This document shows positions 26,195 to 33,977 of a DNA stretch of 64,000 nt, in pieces. The number at the start of each line of letters is the position of its first letter. Positions within the stretch are counted from its first letter, which is position 1. The position numbers and the translations under genes are program-made. The DNA lies in NCBI GenBank assembly GCA_028280505.1, contig JANQLO010000019.1, positions 62,001-126,000 on the forward strand, read 5' to 3'. The notes below the pieces were generated by a model. That model was not told the DNA's origin, did no database searches, and saw nothing but the letters and a program-made list of their open reading frames with translations. The DNA comes from Chromatiales bacterium (GTDB lineage Bacteria; Pseudomonadota; Gammaproteobacteria; Chromatiales; Chromatiaceae).

Positions 26195-27766
26195 ATGAGT
26201 ACGACAAGCGAACACTTGGAAAAAATCGCCCGATCGAGAAAACGCAGGGAACGCTCAATACCGTTGAAATTCAGCCTGCCCGTACTGGCGATAGCACTCG
26301 CTGCGCTGGGGTTCACGTCATACAAAGCTTTTGTCACGCCTTGGGCGGCCTATGGCGACGACGACATGAGCTACCTACAGCGTGTCGACCCGCGCTCGCT
26401 GTCCGGCGGCGACCTCACCCACTACCACTTCGGACCGCTGGCCTACGAGCAGGAGGCGCCGAACCTCGCATGGGCCTGGTCGAAACTCTTTGACGACGGC
26501 GACGGTGTGTTCGAACGCATCGTGACGCCGGCGTTGCCGAGCGACTATCGTCACGATGCCGATGGTGTCGGCCCCATTTATAACAACCATGCCTGCGAGG
26601 CCTGCCATGTCGCAGACGGTCGGGCGCAACCACAACTGGAAAATCCGCTCGCACCACAGGAAGGCCTGCTGATAAGGCTGTCGGTGCCCGGACAAGGCGC
26701 ACACGGCGGCCCCAATCCACATCCGGTTTACGGAGGCCAATTCGGCGACCGCGGCCTGCCGGGTAAGGGTGTCGACTTCGGCGATACCGATTACCTTAAT
26801 CTTTATCAGGGAGAAGGGGCCGTAAAACCCGAGGGTCGGGTGGTGATCCGCTACGAGGAGATCACTGGCCAGTACGGAGACGGCACGCCATATACCCTTA
26901 CCAAACCCGCCTACGAACTGGTCGATCTGAACTACGGACCACTCGGTGACGACACCATGACCTCACCACGTGTCGCACCCGCCGTGCATGGCCAGGGATT
27001 ACTCGAGGCAATCCCGGAGGCCGCGATCCTGACCAATGCCGACCCGGAAGACAAAAACAAAGATGGGATCTCCGGAAAACCACAGTACGTGTGGGATCCC
27101 GAAACCCAAAGCAAACGGCTCGGAAGATTCGGCTGGAAAATGGAGACCGCCAGCGTCGCCCATCAATCGATGGACGCCGCCGTTAATGATATGGGTGTGA
27201 CCAACCCCATGTTCCGCCAACAAACTTGCACCAATGCACAGGTCGATTGCACCAAATCACTGCATGGTGGCACACCGGCCAACCCCGAGTTCACGCCCGA
27301 CCAGATGGAACAGGTCGTCGTCTACCTGCAACTGCTGGGCGTACCCGGCCGCCGCGGTGTGCGTGAAGAGAAGGTACTGCACGGTGAACGGATGTTTCGC
27401 GAGGCGGGCTGCAACAGTTGTCATGTCGAGACCTTCGAAACCGCCGGACACGAGATCGAACGCCTGAACGGCCAAACCATTCACCCCTATACCGATCTGT
27501 TGCTGCACGACATGGGCGAAGGCCTGGCCGACAACAGGCCGAGTTACGACGCCAACGGCCGGGAGTGGCGCACTGCACCGCTCTGGGGGGTCGGTTTGGT
27601 ACCGACCGTGAACGGTCACTCGCGTTATCTGCACGACGGCCGTGCACGTAGCCTAGAAGAGGCCATCCTCTGGCATGGCGGCGAAGCCACCGGTGCCCAA
27701 GCCAAGTTCGTCGCAATGGACAAGGCCGACCGCGAAGCACTGTTGTTCTTCCTCGAATCGATGTAA
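26195..27766 (+). CDS. Di-haem oxidoreductase (DUF1111 / thiol oxidoreductase type)
   Basis: A 523-residue c-type cytochrome with ATG 26195 behind CGAGGAAAA. An N-terminal transmembrane anchor spans residues 28-50. Two haem-binding motifs CEACH (near 134) and CNSCH (near 406) are present, as are the family segments PRVAPAVHGQGLLEAIPE and EWRTAPLWGVGLV followed by HSRYLHDGRARSLEEAILWHGGEA. Members are periplasmic di-haem proteins related to cytochrome c peroxidases; they are often encoded with imelysin and DUF1513 proteins in iron-regulated loci. The electron partner and substrate are not established. Confidence 0.88.
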   Translation: MSTTSEHLEKIARSRKRRERSIPLKFSLPVLAIALAALGFTSYKAFVTPWAAYGDDDMSYLQRVDPRSLSGGDLTHYHFGPLAYEQEAPNLAWAWSKLFDDGDGVFERIVTPALPSDYRHDADGVGPIYNNHACEACHVADGRAQPQLENPLAPQEGLLIRLSVPGQGAHGGPNPHPVYGGQFGDRGLPGKGVDFGDTDYLNLYQGEGAVKPEGRVVIRYEEITGQYGDGTPYTLTKPAYELVDLNYGPLGDDTMTSPRVAPAVHGQGLLEAIPEAAILTNADPEDKNKDGISGKPQYVWDPETQSKRLGRFGWKMETASVAHQSMDAAVNDMGVTNPMFRQQTCTNAQVDCTKSLHGGTPANPEFTPDQMEQVVVYLQLLGVPGRRGVREEKVLHGERMFREAGCNSCHVETFETAGHEIERLNGQTIHPYTDLLLHDMGEGLADNRPSYDANGREWRTAPLWGVGLVPTVNGHSRYLHDGRARSLEEAILWHGGEATGAQAKFVAMDKADREALLFFLESM

Positions 27767-27833
27767 CAAGTCCGCGCGGAACATCACGCCATGTTCCGCG
27801 CAAACGATCCAAGCGCAAAAGGAAATTCGAATC

Positions 27834-28139
27834 ATGAAACCGATCAAATCAGGCGCGGTAATCGCGGCGTCATTGGCGCTCGTCGCCTGTTCCAGTCCGG
27901 AAACCGAAAAAATGCTCAACGGCCTGGCAAAGGCCGGACTGTCACCCGATCAGGCAAGCTGCTACAGCAACACACTGGAACCGGCAGTCGGTACCGACGC
28001 CTACAACCAAATCGCGGATTATCTTTTCAAGGGCGAGACGCTGGCGAAAGCCCTGAATCGGACCCGACGCAAGTTCGGCGGCGATTTCAGTACCGAACTG
28101 GGAAAAGTGAAAAAGGCGCTCGACGCCTGTACGCAGTAA
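27834..28139 (+). CDS. Small lipoprotein between the di-haem and imelysin genes
   Basis: A 101-residue lipoprotein: the signal ends in LVAC with Cys19 as the lipidation site. The mature part is helical with two further cysteines (at SCYSN and at the terminal DACTQ) that could pair. It contains TDAYNQIADYLFKGETLAKALNRTRRKFG. No family was recognised. ATG 27834 is preceded by GGAAATT. It is embedded in the imelysin operon and may be a periplasmic partner of one of the neighbouring proteins. Confidence 0.75.
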   Translation: MKPIKSGAVIAASLALVACSSPETEKMLNGLAKAGLSPDQASCYSNTLEPAVGTDAYNQIADYLFKGETLAKALNRTRRKFGGDFSTELGKVKKALDACTQ

Positions 28140-28157
28140 ATCAGGCCGTCATCGATC

Positions 28158-29195
28158 ATGTTTAAAATCCTATCCCTGATCGGCGTAATCGGCTACACGC
28201 TGCTGATCGCCGGTTGTTCGCAAGAACCCGCTGTCGACCTGCAACCGGCATCGCCACAAGAGTTCGTCACGGCCGCACTGAAACAGATCGCGGTACCCGG
28301 CTTTGAAAAACTCGCACAACGCAGTGCGGCGTTCCAACAATCCGTCGAGGCATTGTGTACGACGCCGGGTGATTCACAATTGGCGGCTGCGCGGGACAGC
28401 TGGCGTGGGCTGAGTGCAAGCTGGCGGTCACAACGACCGCTGATGTTCGGGCCGGCGCGTGATATGAACGTGCGCCGCAGTATCGATCACTGGCCACCGA
28501 ATGACGTGGTCGCACACGCCGCGATCCAGCCCGGTGCCGAAATCTATACGCGTGAAGAACGTTCGGCACGTGGTTTCGCCGCGGCAGAATTCTTATTGTT
28601 CGGCGATACACGTTATCCGGTTGGCGTTGCGCAATGGCACGAACCTGGGCGTTGTACACACATGCGCGACATCAATGCCGAGATCGCCCGATTAAGCACC
28701 GAGATACTGCGCCGCTGGAACCGAGACTTTGCCGACATGATGATCGAAGGCGACCCGTCGGCCGCCGCCAGCCTGATCATTGCCGAGACGCTCAACACCA
28801 CGGAGGCGATACTGTGGCAACGCCTCGGTGTGCCGACCAATTTCTTCCGTGGGAATCCGAAACCGGAGCAGCTCGAGGCCTGGCGCAGCGGTGAATCACT
28901 GGCCGGCATCAAGGCAAGTCTGCGAACGATCGAGCAATTGATCGGCGGTACACACGGCCAGGCGGGTATTGCGTCACTGCTGATTGCGACCGAGCCTGAC
29001 AAGGCGACATCGCTGATAGAGGCATCGCGTTTGGCATTGGCTACCGCCGATTCTATTCCGGCACCACTACGAAACGCCTTGGGAAACGGCGAAACCGAGG
29101 ACTTGTTCAATGCCGTCCAGGATCTGAAAAACGAGTTGCTGGATACCGCCGCACTGCTTGGCCTTTCGATTCAATTCGAATCGGATGGAGACTAG
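28158..29195 (+). CDS. Imelysin-family lipoprotein
   Basis: A 345-residue lipoprotein with lipobox LIAGC (Cys20). The body is helical and follows the imelysin (M75-like) plan: WRGLSASWRSQRPLMFGPA, NVRRSIDHWP, RGFAAAEFLLFGD and a C-terminal LKNELLDTAALLGLSIQFES. Imelysins are iron-regulated outer-surface or periplasmic proteins. The GxHxxE motif proposed as a metal or active site reads GFAAAE here: the His is replaced by Ala. It is therefore unlikely to act as a metallopeptidase, and a role in iron binding or transfer is more plausible. Confidence 0.87.
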   Translation: MFKILSLIGVIGYTLLIAGCSQEPAVDLQPASPQEFVTAALKQIAVPGFEKLAQRSAAFQQSVEALCTTPGDSQLAAARDSWRGLSASWRSQRPLMFGPARDMNVRRSIDHWPPNDVVAHAAIQPGAEIYTREERSARGFAAAEFLLFGDTRYPVGVAQWHEPGRCTHMRDINAEIARLSTEILRRWNRDFADMMIEGDPSAAASLIIAETLNTTEAILWQRLGVPTNFFRGNPKPEQLEAWRSGESLAGIKASLRTIEQLIGGTHGQAGIASLLIATEPDKATSLIEASRLALATADSIPAPLRNALGNGETEDLFNAVQDLKNELLDTAALLGLSIQFESDGD

Positions 29196-29199
29196 CCCG

Positions 29200-30324
29200 G
29201 TGTCATCCATAGACCATAATCGCCGCCACCTGTTAAAGGCACTTGCAGCGGCCGGACTGATGCCCGGCATGACGATCGGCGCAAACACCCCGCGTCCGTC
29301 GCTGCTGGTATCCGCCTACTACCATGTTCATGCCGGCAAACTCGACAATCGCTTATGTTGGACCGACCCCGCGACCGGTGAACTGCGCACGATAAATACC
29401 GGCTTCCGCGGCCATGGCCTATACCCTCATCCGGTCAAACCGTCACGCCTGGTTCTTTTTGCACGCCGCCCCGGGCGACGACTGATCGAGATCGATCTTC
29501 GCAACGCCAACGTCGTACGGCAGGTCGAGGCCGGCAGGAACCGGCATTTCTACGGCCACGGCGTGTTCACGGGCGACGGACGATACCTGTATACGACCGA
29601 AAACGACTTTGAACGCGGCCGGGGAATGATCGTTGTACGCGATGGCGACACGCTGGCGGTCGTCAACGAGTTCCCGAGCGAGGGAATCGGCCCGCATGAC
29701 ATTCGAATGCTATCGGACGATCAAACGCTCGTCATCGCCAATGGCGGCATCCTCACCCATCCCGATCGACCGAGGCGCAAGTTGAACCTCGACGATATGC
29801 AGCCCAACCTGGCCTATCTCGATCGCCAAAGCGGCCAACTGTTGGAACAACACCACCTGTCCGATCATCAACTCAGCATCCGACATCTGGCAGTAACGCA
29901 AGACGACCAGGTAATCGCCGTACAGCAATACGAGGGTAGTCGTAAACGTCTGCCACCCTTGGTGATGCTGCACCGGCCCGGCCAGGCCATACGCACCGCT
30001 CTGGCGGACGATGCGACACAACGCCGAATGGACTGGTACACCGCCAGTGTGGCGGCAGACAGTCATACATCGACGGCACTCGTGACAAGCCCTCGAGGCA
30101 ATCTGGTGACGCTATGGGATATCGATCGTGACCGCCTCATCCGCAGTTTCGACATACGTAAACCCTATGGCGCCGCACTGGCTCCGAACAGCAGCCACTA
30201 TGCGATCAGTTGTGCAGACGGCGCCCTGTATAGCATGGCAATGGACGGCAGCAAGCTGCATATGTTGAAAACACCGGGCGACGGCGCCTGGGACAATCAT
30301 ATGATATGGACGGATTTAACTTGA
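29200..30324 (+). CDS. DUF1513 Tat-exported protein (beta-propeller)
   Basis: A 374-residue protein. GTG 29200 has GGAG nine bases upstream; ATG 29185 would overlap the imelysin stop. The N-terminus carries a twin-arginine signal (RRHLLKALAAAG). The body has repeated strand motifs (GHGLYPHPVKPSRLVLFARR, HFYGHGVFTGDGRYLYTTEN, GIGPHDIRMLSDDQTLVIANGG) consistent with the DUF1513 propeller-like family. DUF1513 proteins accompany imelysin and di-haem oxidoreductase in iron-regulated loci of Pseudomonas and relatives. Export in folded form hints at a cofactor. The precise role is unknown. Confidence 0.85.
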   Translation: MSSIDHNRRHLLKALAAAGLMPGMTIGANTPRPSLLVSAYYHVHAGKLDNRLCWTDPATGELRTINTGFRGHGLYPHPVKPSRLVLFARRPGRRLIEIDLRNANVVRQVEAGRNRHFYGHGVFTGDGRYLYTTENDFERGRGMIVVRDGDTLAVVNEFPSEGIGPHDIRMLSDDQTLVIANGGILTHPDRPRRKLNLDDMQPNLAYLDRQSGQLLEQHHLSDHQLSIRHLAVTQDDQVIAVQQYEGSRKRLPPLVMLHRPGQAIRTALADDATQRRMDWYTASVAADSHTSTALVTSPRGNLVTLWDIDRDRLIRSFDIRKPYGAALAPNSSHYAISCADGALYSMAMDGSKLHMLKTPGDGAWDNHMIWTDLT

Positions 30325-30725
30325 TGAATGAACACAAAGGTGCCGCGACAGACGAATCACTGGCCTTTTTGAACAAATTCGTCGAACTGTTCGAAGAAAT
30401 CATCCAGCATGAGGGTTATGGCGATATCAGCGTGAGTGTACGACTCCTTAATCGAAACACGCGCCTGATCGTACTGGGCAGTGGCAAAGAGTATCGATAT
30501 CAGGTTCAACAACCGCTCGGTCGCCAGGATTGCACAGGCAAACCTCGCTTCAGGATCAGCCAGAACAAAGCCGCTACCCAACGTCCTTGCCAGGGCCCGT
30601 TCGATCGCCGCCACGGAAAGGATCGACGCAAGGAGGAACGGCGTAAGAACCGGGAACCACGTAATTTCCGCCTGGAACGCCGGCTGGGTGGCGATCGCCG
30701 GCGCCGGGATCGCCGCGGACGATGA
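30324..30725 (+). CDS. Small protein with Arg-rich tail, paralogue of the block's first gene
   Basis: A 133-residue protein whose ATG overlaps the stop of the DUF1513 gene (TGATG). Residues 15-65 match the protein at 10824-11042 nearly throughout: LNKFVELFEEIIQHEGYGD, SVRLLNRNTRLIVLGSGKEYRYQV. The added C-terminal 60 residues are extremely Arg-rich (RRHGKDRRKEERRK, RRLGGDRRRRDRRGR), likely to bind nucleic acid or other polyanions. The two paralogues bracket a 20 kb collinear gene block. No family was recognised. Confidence 0.75.
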   Translation: MNEHKGAATDESLAFLNKFVELFEEIIQHEGYGDISVSVRLLNRNTRLIVLGSGKEYRYQVQQPLGRQDCTGKPRFRISQNKAATQRPCQGPFDRRHGKDRRKEERRKNREPRNFRLERRLGGDRRRRDRRGR

Positions 30726-30736
30726 GCTTGAACCGA

Positions 30737-30910
30737 TTAGCGCAGATAGAGATGCCAAAGACAGCGGCTGAGGTCGTTCCGATAACGTGCCGACAGTTGG
30801 GTACCATAGCAACGCAACAAACAAATACCGACAACCAGCAAAATCAACCCGGGCCGCCACCGGAACAACGGCAACCAGACTGGAGAGAGCAACGCCCTTG
30901 TAGACGGCAT
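30737..30910 (-). CDS. Possible 57-residue membrane protein
   Basis: A short frame on the minus strand starting at ATG 30910 with an excellent GAAGGAG site seven bases upstream. The product has a single hydrophobic segment (LPLFRWRPGLILLVVGICLL) followed by a basic tail. It lies between the small Arg-rich protein and a pseudogene. No family is recognised and the length is small, so it rests on the ribosome-binding site and hydrophobic segment alone. Confidence 0.35.
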   Translation of the reverse strand: MPSTRALLSPVWLPLFRWRPGLILLVVGICLLRCYGTQLSARYRNDLSRCLWHLYLR

Positions 30911-30986
30911 ATTGCGGCTCCTTCAAACCCGTTGATGACGTTAGCGCTCGACATGGATCAGGCTTGAGTTCGAGTAATCACGCCAT

Positions 30987-31222
30987 GTGACGCATTTGTT
31001 CGATCTGAAGTTCTTTTTCACGGTATTTCTAGCCGAAATCGGCAACAAAACACGGTTCGCCACGCCGCTTATGCAGCCGGGAATGGCTCGAAAAGGCTGG
31101 GGGTCTTCGTGGCAGCTTCCATGGCATTGCTTTTCGCAACCGCGATCAGCCTAACGGTACCGGGCTGTTATCGCATCTGGAAGTTTGTCGACGTGCGGCA
31201 AGCAACGTTCAAACGCTTGTGA
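30987..31222 (+). pseudogene. Frameshifted, truncated TMEM165/UPF0016-family gene
   Basis: Two plus-strand frames together give the N-terminal half of a UPF0016/GDT1-like transporter, a family of manganese and calcium exporters. The first frame reads FFFTVFLAEIGNKTRFATPL. After a frame change near 31090-31100 the second frame continues with KRLGVFVAASMALLFATAIS and FVDVRQATFKRL, then TGA at 31220-31222. The family signature E-x-G-D-K-T is present as EIGNKT, with Asp changed to Asn. The second half of the protein is missing. A possible start is GTG 30987. This is best read as a decayed manganese exporter gene. Confidence 0.68.
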
Positions 31223-31255
31223 CGAGCAAACCGTGACGCAGCCCCGTATCTTTGT

Positions 31256-32290
31256 TTATCTACCGAAATACACAGGATCCTGCACAGCCAGCCTAACCTG
31301 TACCTGATCACCAGGCTCGTAACTGTGATGGGCCGGAAAGTAACTGACGAGACCGTCCACAAAGTCGGTAACGAGCGTATACAGGATCCTAGAACCGCGA
31401 AACCTCCGCTGACGCACAGTCGCAGTGATACCGCTTTCCTCAGCCGGAACGATGTCCTCTGCGCGTAAATAGACATCCACCGGTGTGCCTGCCGCATAGC
31501 GGCATATCTGATCGCAATCGATGGCACCCAAATCCGTCGTCAAACGATTGGCATCCTCCACCCGACCGCGAACGAAGGCGCCTCGACCGACGAACTCGGC
31601 AACGCAACGCTCCGCCGGCCGTTGATACAACTCCGCGGGCGTACCCCATTGCGCCAATCGACCTTCCCACAGCATGCCCACCTGATCGGCGAAGGCGAAG
31701 GCCTCATCTATATCATGAGTAACCAAAACCGCCGTGGTACCGGTTCGAACCAGTACATCCCTTACCTCGGCGGCAAGGACCGTTCGCATACGCTGATCGA
31801 GACTGGCAAAAGGCTCATCGAGCAACAATACCGACGGCTGCGGTGCCAGCGCACGCGCCAGCGCGACCCGCTGCTGCTGGCCACCGGACAGCTCATGCGG
31901 ATAGCGATGGGCCAAATCCTGCAACGCCACGGCTTCCAACAGTTCGGACAGCCGCTCCCCACGTTCTACCGCACTTAATCGCGACAAACCGAAGGTAATG
32001 TTCGCTGCCACATTCAGTTGGGGAAACAACACATGATCCTGAAACACGATGCCGACACCGCGCTGCTCCGGCAGCACTTTTAGGCCAGCGGCACTGACCG
32101 GCCGGCCGGCAATTTCGATTACACCCCGCTTGACGGGTTCGAAACCGGCAATGGCACGCAGCAACGTAGTCTTACCGCAGCCGCTGGGGCCGACCAGACT
32201 GGTGAGACACCCTTTCGGGATCGACATCGAAAGGCCATTCAATACCGGCTGTACGCCATAACTGGCGACTATGTCTTTGATTGATAGCAT
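31256..32290 (-). CDS. fbpC: Ferric-iron ABC transporter ATPase (FbpC type)
   Basis: A 344-residue ATPase from ATG 32290. Motifs in order: Walker A GPSGCGKTTLL (about 35), Q-loop VFQDHVLFPQ, signature LSGGQQQRVALARAL, Walker B LLLDEPFASLD and switch His in LVTHDIDEA. The C-terminal 110 residues form the TOBE-like domain of the Fbp/Pot ATPases (VYLRAEDIVPAEE). It probably drives the permease at 4983 and the binding protein at 3849, which lie 25 kb away. It has a weak ribosome-binding site; an upstream start at 32320 is possible. Confidence 0.85.
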   Translation of the reverse strand: MLSIKDIVASYGVQPVLNGLSMSIPKGCLTSLVGPSGCGKTTLLRAIAGFEPVKRGVIEIAGRPVSAAGLKVLPEQRGVGIVFQDHVLFPQLNVAANITFGLSRLSAVERGERLSELLEAVALQDLAHRYPHELSGGQQQRVALARALAPQPSVLLLDEPFASLDQRMRTVLAAEVRDVLVRTGTTAVLVTHDIDEAFAFADQVGMLWEGRLAQWGTPAELYQRPAERCVAEFVGRGAFVRGRVEDANRLTTDLGAIDCDQICRYAAGTPVDVYLRAEDIVPAEESGITATVRQRRFRGSRILYTLVTDFVDGLVSYFPAHHSYEPGDQVQVRLAVQDPVYFGR

Positions 32291-32536
32291 ATTTGGCAAA
32301 ATCCGGACTGATCGGGCCAAGTCATCGAAAACCCGTGCTTCCTAACCGAGGCGCCAAGTCTGAAACACCAGCGTTAACGATTCGCGTTATTATTTCAACT
32401 CTGGGGCGATGCGAATGGAAATATCACACGGACAGGCAGCAGCTCGAATCACCGCGAACACACTTGGTCGCATGTTGGTTTGATGCAGTCATATCGCAGC
32501 GACGCCGTACAACATCACCAAGACGGATATCTATAC

Positions 32537-32878
32537 ATGTCAAACAAAAGCTGGCTGGTTTTCCAACTCACCGAACTGCTTTCCAAGGTCGAGCCCGGTG
32601 AGGTTCGCTTTCACGAGTTTCTGCGCACCCCCTCGCTGAGTTGTTCGGTGTATCACGTACCGGCCGGCTCGAAGGAAATGCAAAGCGCACACGTCGAAGA
32701 CGAACTGTATTTCGTACTCGAAGGCAAGGCGCGCCTGCGCGTCGAGGAAGATGAGCATCCTGTCGAGAAAGGCACGATGCTCTACGTCAAGGCCGACAGC
32801 GAACACACCTTCTTCGAGATCGAGGAAGATCTCACCGTGTTGGCGTTCTTTGGCTCCACATCCGGCATCGGCGCTTGA
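32537..32878 (+). CDS. Single-domain cupin protein
   Basis: A 113-residue protein from ATG 32537. It has both cupin motifs: SAHVEDELYFVLEGKARLRVEED and EKGTMLYVKADSEHTFFEIEEDL. The metal ligands are plausible as His (SAHVEDE), Glu and His (EHTFF). Cupins of this size bind a single metal, often iron or manganese, and act as small dioxygenases, isomerases or sensors. No substrate can be named. It stands between the ATPase gene and the small protein/ahpC/oxyR group. Confidence 0.8.
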   Translation: MSNKSWLVFQLTELLSKVEPGEVRFHEFLRTPSLSCSVYHVPAGSKEMQSAHVEDELYFVLEGKARLRVEEDEHPVEKGTMLYVKADSEHTFFEIEEDLTVLAFFGSTSGIGA

Positions 32879-32925
32879 TCACGAGCTCGCGGCCAACGGC
32901 ATCCACCTCCGTTTGAGGTGCCCTT

Positions 32926-33186
32926 TTAGTGCAGATCGGTTCGAGCGGCGGCGCGCGCCGCCGCTGCGCAGTCGGTCGTCGGCTGTTCGTTCGACTGCCA
33001 CTGCAACATCAAGCGGTGGCAGGTCTTGCGCAACATCGGCTGTCGGGCGGTATCCGGATGATTCGCCAGCCAATCCAAATGTTCTCGAATCGGCGCAGCC
33101 AGCGAAACGCCGGGATTTTTGGCCTGGCGGTTCAACATAAACATCAACGCACACAACAACTGTTCGGTATCGTTCTGGCCTTTCAT
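32926..33186 (-). CDS. Small helical protein, third of three family copies
   Basis: An 86-residue protein; ATG 33186 is chosen as the last Met before the conserved region. It shares the layout of the proteins at 2300 and 8103: EQLLCALMFMLNRQ, IREHLDWLANHP and RKTCHRLMLQWQ. The tail is Ala/Arg-rich. It lies directly behind ahpC on the same strand (89 bases), and may be cotranscribed with it. As with the other copies, no function is known. Confidence 0.65.
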   Translation of the reverse strand: MKGQNDTEQLLCALMFMLNRQAKNPGVSLAAPIREHLDWLANHPDTARQPMLRKTCHRLMLQWQSNEQPTTDCAAAARAAARTDLH

Positions 33187-33274
33187 ATTAACTATCCGGC
33201 TGAGCATTCGAATTCGGCCGCACCAAACCCTGACACGACCGCACACAATATGTCGGAGAGCTGACAGCGCACGG

Positions 33275-33838
33275 TCAGATCCTGCCGACCAGCTCAATAC
33301 CCGGGCGCAAAGTTTCTTGCCCCTGCTCCCACGCGGCGGGACACACCTCGCCGTCGTGTTCGGCGACATACTGCGCGGCCTTCACCTTGCGCAGCATGTC
33401 CCTGGCCGAACGACCAATGCCGAGATCGTGAATCTCGCAGACCTTGATGATGCCGTCGGGATCGGCCAGAAAGGTGCCGCGCAGCGCCAATCCCTCTTCT
33501 TCGATCATGACGTCGAAACCGCGCGATAACACGCCGTTCGGGTCGCCGATCATCGGAAAGGCGATCTTACGGATCGCGTCGCTGGCGTCATGCCAGGCTT
33601 TGTGCACATAGTGCGTATCGGTCGACACGGCATAGACCTCGACGTTGAGATCTTTCAGTTCCTCGTAGTGATTGGCCATATCCTCGAGTTCAGTCGGGCA
33701 CACGAAGGTGAAATCGGCCGGGTAGAAAAGGAAGATCGACCACCGACCTTTGACGTCGTCGCTGCTAATCGTCCTGAAATCGCCGTTGTGGAAGGCCTCC
33801 GCGGAGAATTCGGGGATGGGTTGATTGATTTTCGCCAT
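33275..33838 (-). CDS. ahpC: Alkyl hydroperoxide reductase subunit C (peroxiredoxin)
   Basis: A 187-residue 2-Cys peroxiredoxin that reduces hydrogen peroxide and organic peroxides in the cytoplasm. ATG 33838 gives exactly the usual AhpC length; an ATG at 33850 would add four residues. The peroxidatic Cys47 is in FTFVCPTE and the resolving Cys166 in EVCPAAW. The reductase partner AhpF is not in the window, so another thioredoxin-like donor must serve. It is divergent from oxyR, which probably regulates it. Confidence 0.95.
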   Translation of the reverse strand: MAKINQPIPEFSAEAFHNGDFRTISSDDVKGRWSIFLFYPADFTFVCPTELEDMANHYEELKDLNVEVYAVSTDTHYVHKAWHDASDAIRKIAFPMIGDPNGVLSRGFDVMIEEEGLALRGTFLADPDGIIKVCEIHDLGIGRSARDMLRKVKAAQYVAEHDGEVCPAAWEQGQETLRPGIELVGRI

Positions 33839-33937
33839 GGGCTCCTGCATCCAAATTGCTTTGATTTAAAGGGTTGAACACCGCTTTCGCTCATAGGTGG
33901 CTAGCCTAAAGACTGGCATCAATTTACGAAAGCGAAT

Positions 33938-33956
33938 AATATCGATTCTCATTATC
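33938..33956. promoter_or_regulatory. Probable Fur box in the ahpC/oxyR divergent promoter
   Basis: On the minus strand the site reads gataatgagaatcgatatt, matching 15 of 19 Fur consensus positions. It lies 100 bases upstream of ahpC and 22 bases upstream of the oxyR start. Confidence 0.78.
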
Positions 33957-33977
33957 GGTTATTCAGATCAAGCCGGA

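Noticed and set aside
32370-32395. Partial palindrome TAACG-ATTCG-CGTTA upstream of the FbpC-type gene
   Set aside because: It resembles half of a Fur-like site, but the match is too weak and too short to call.
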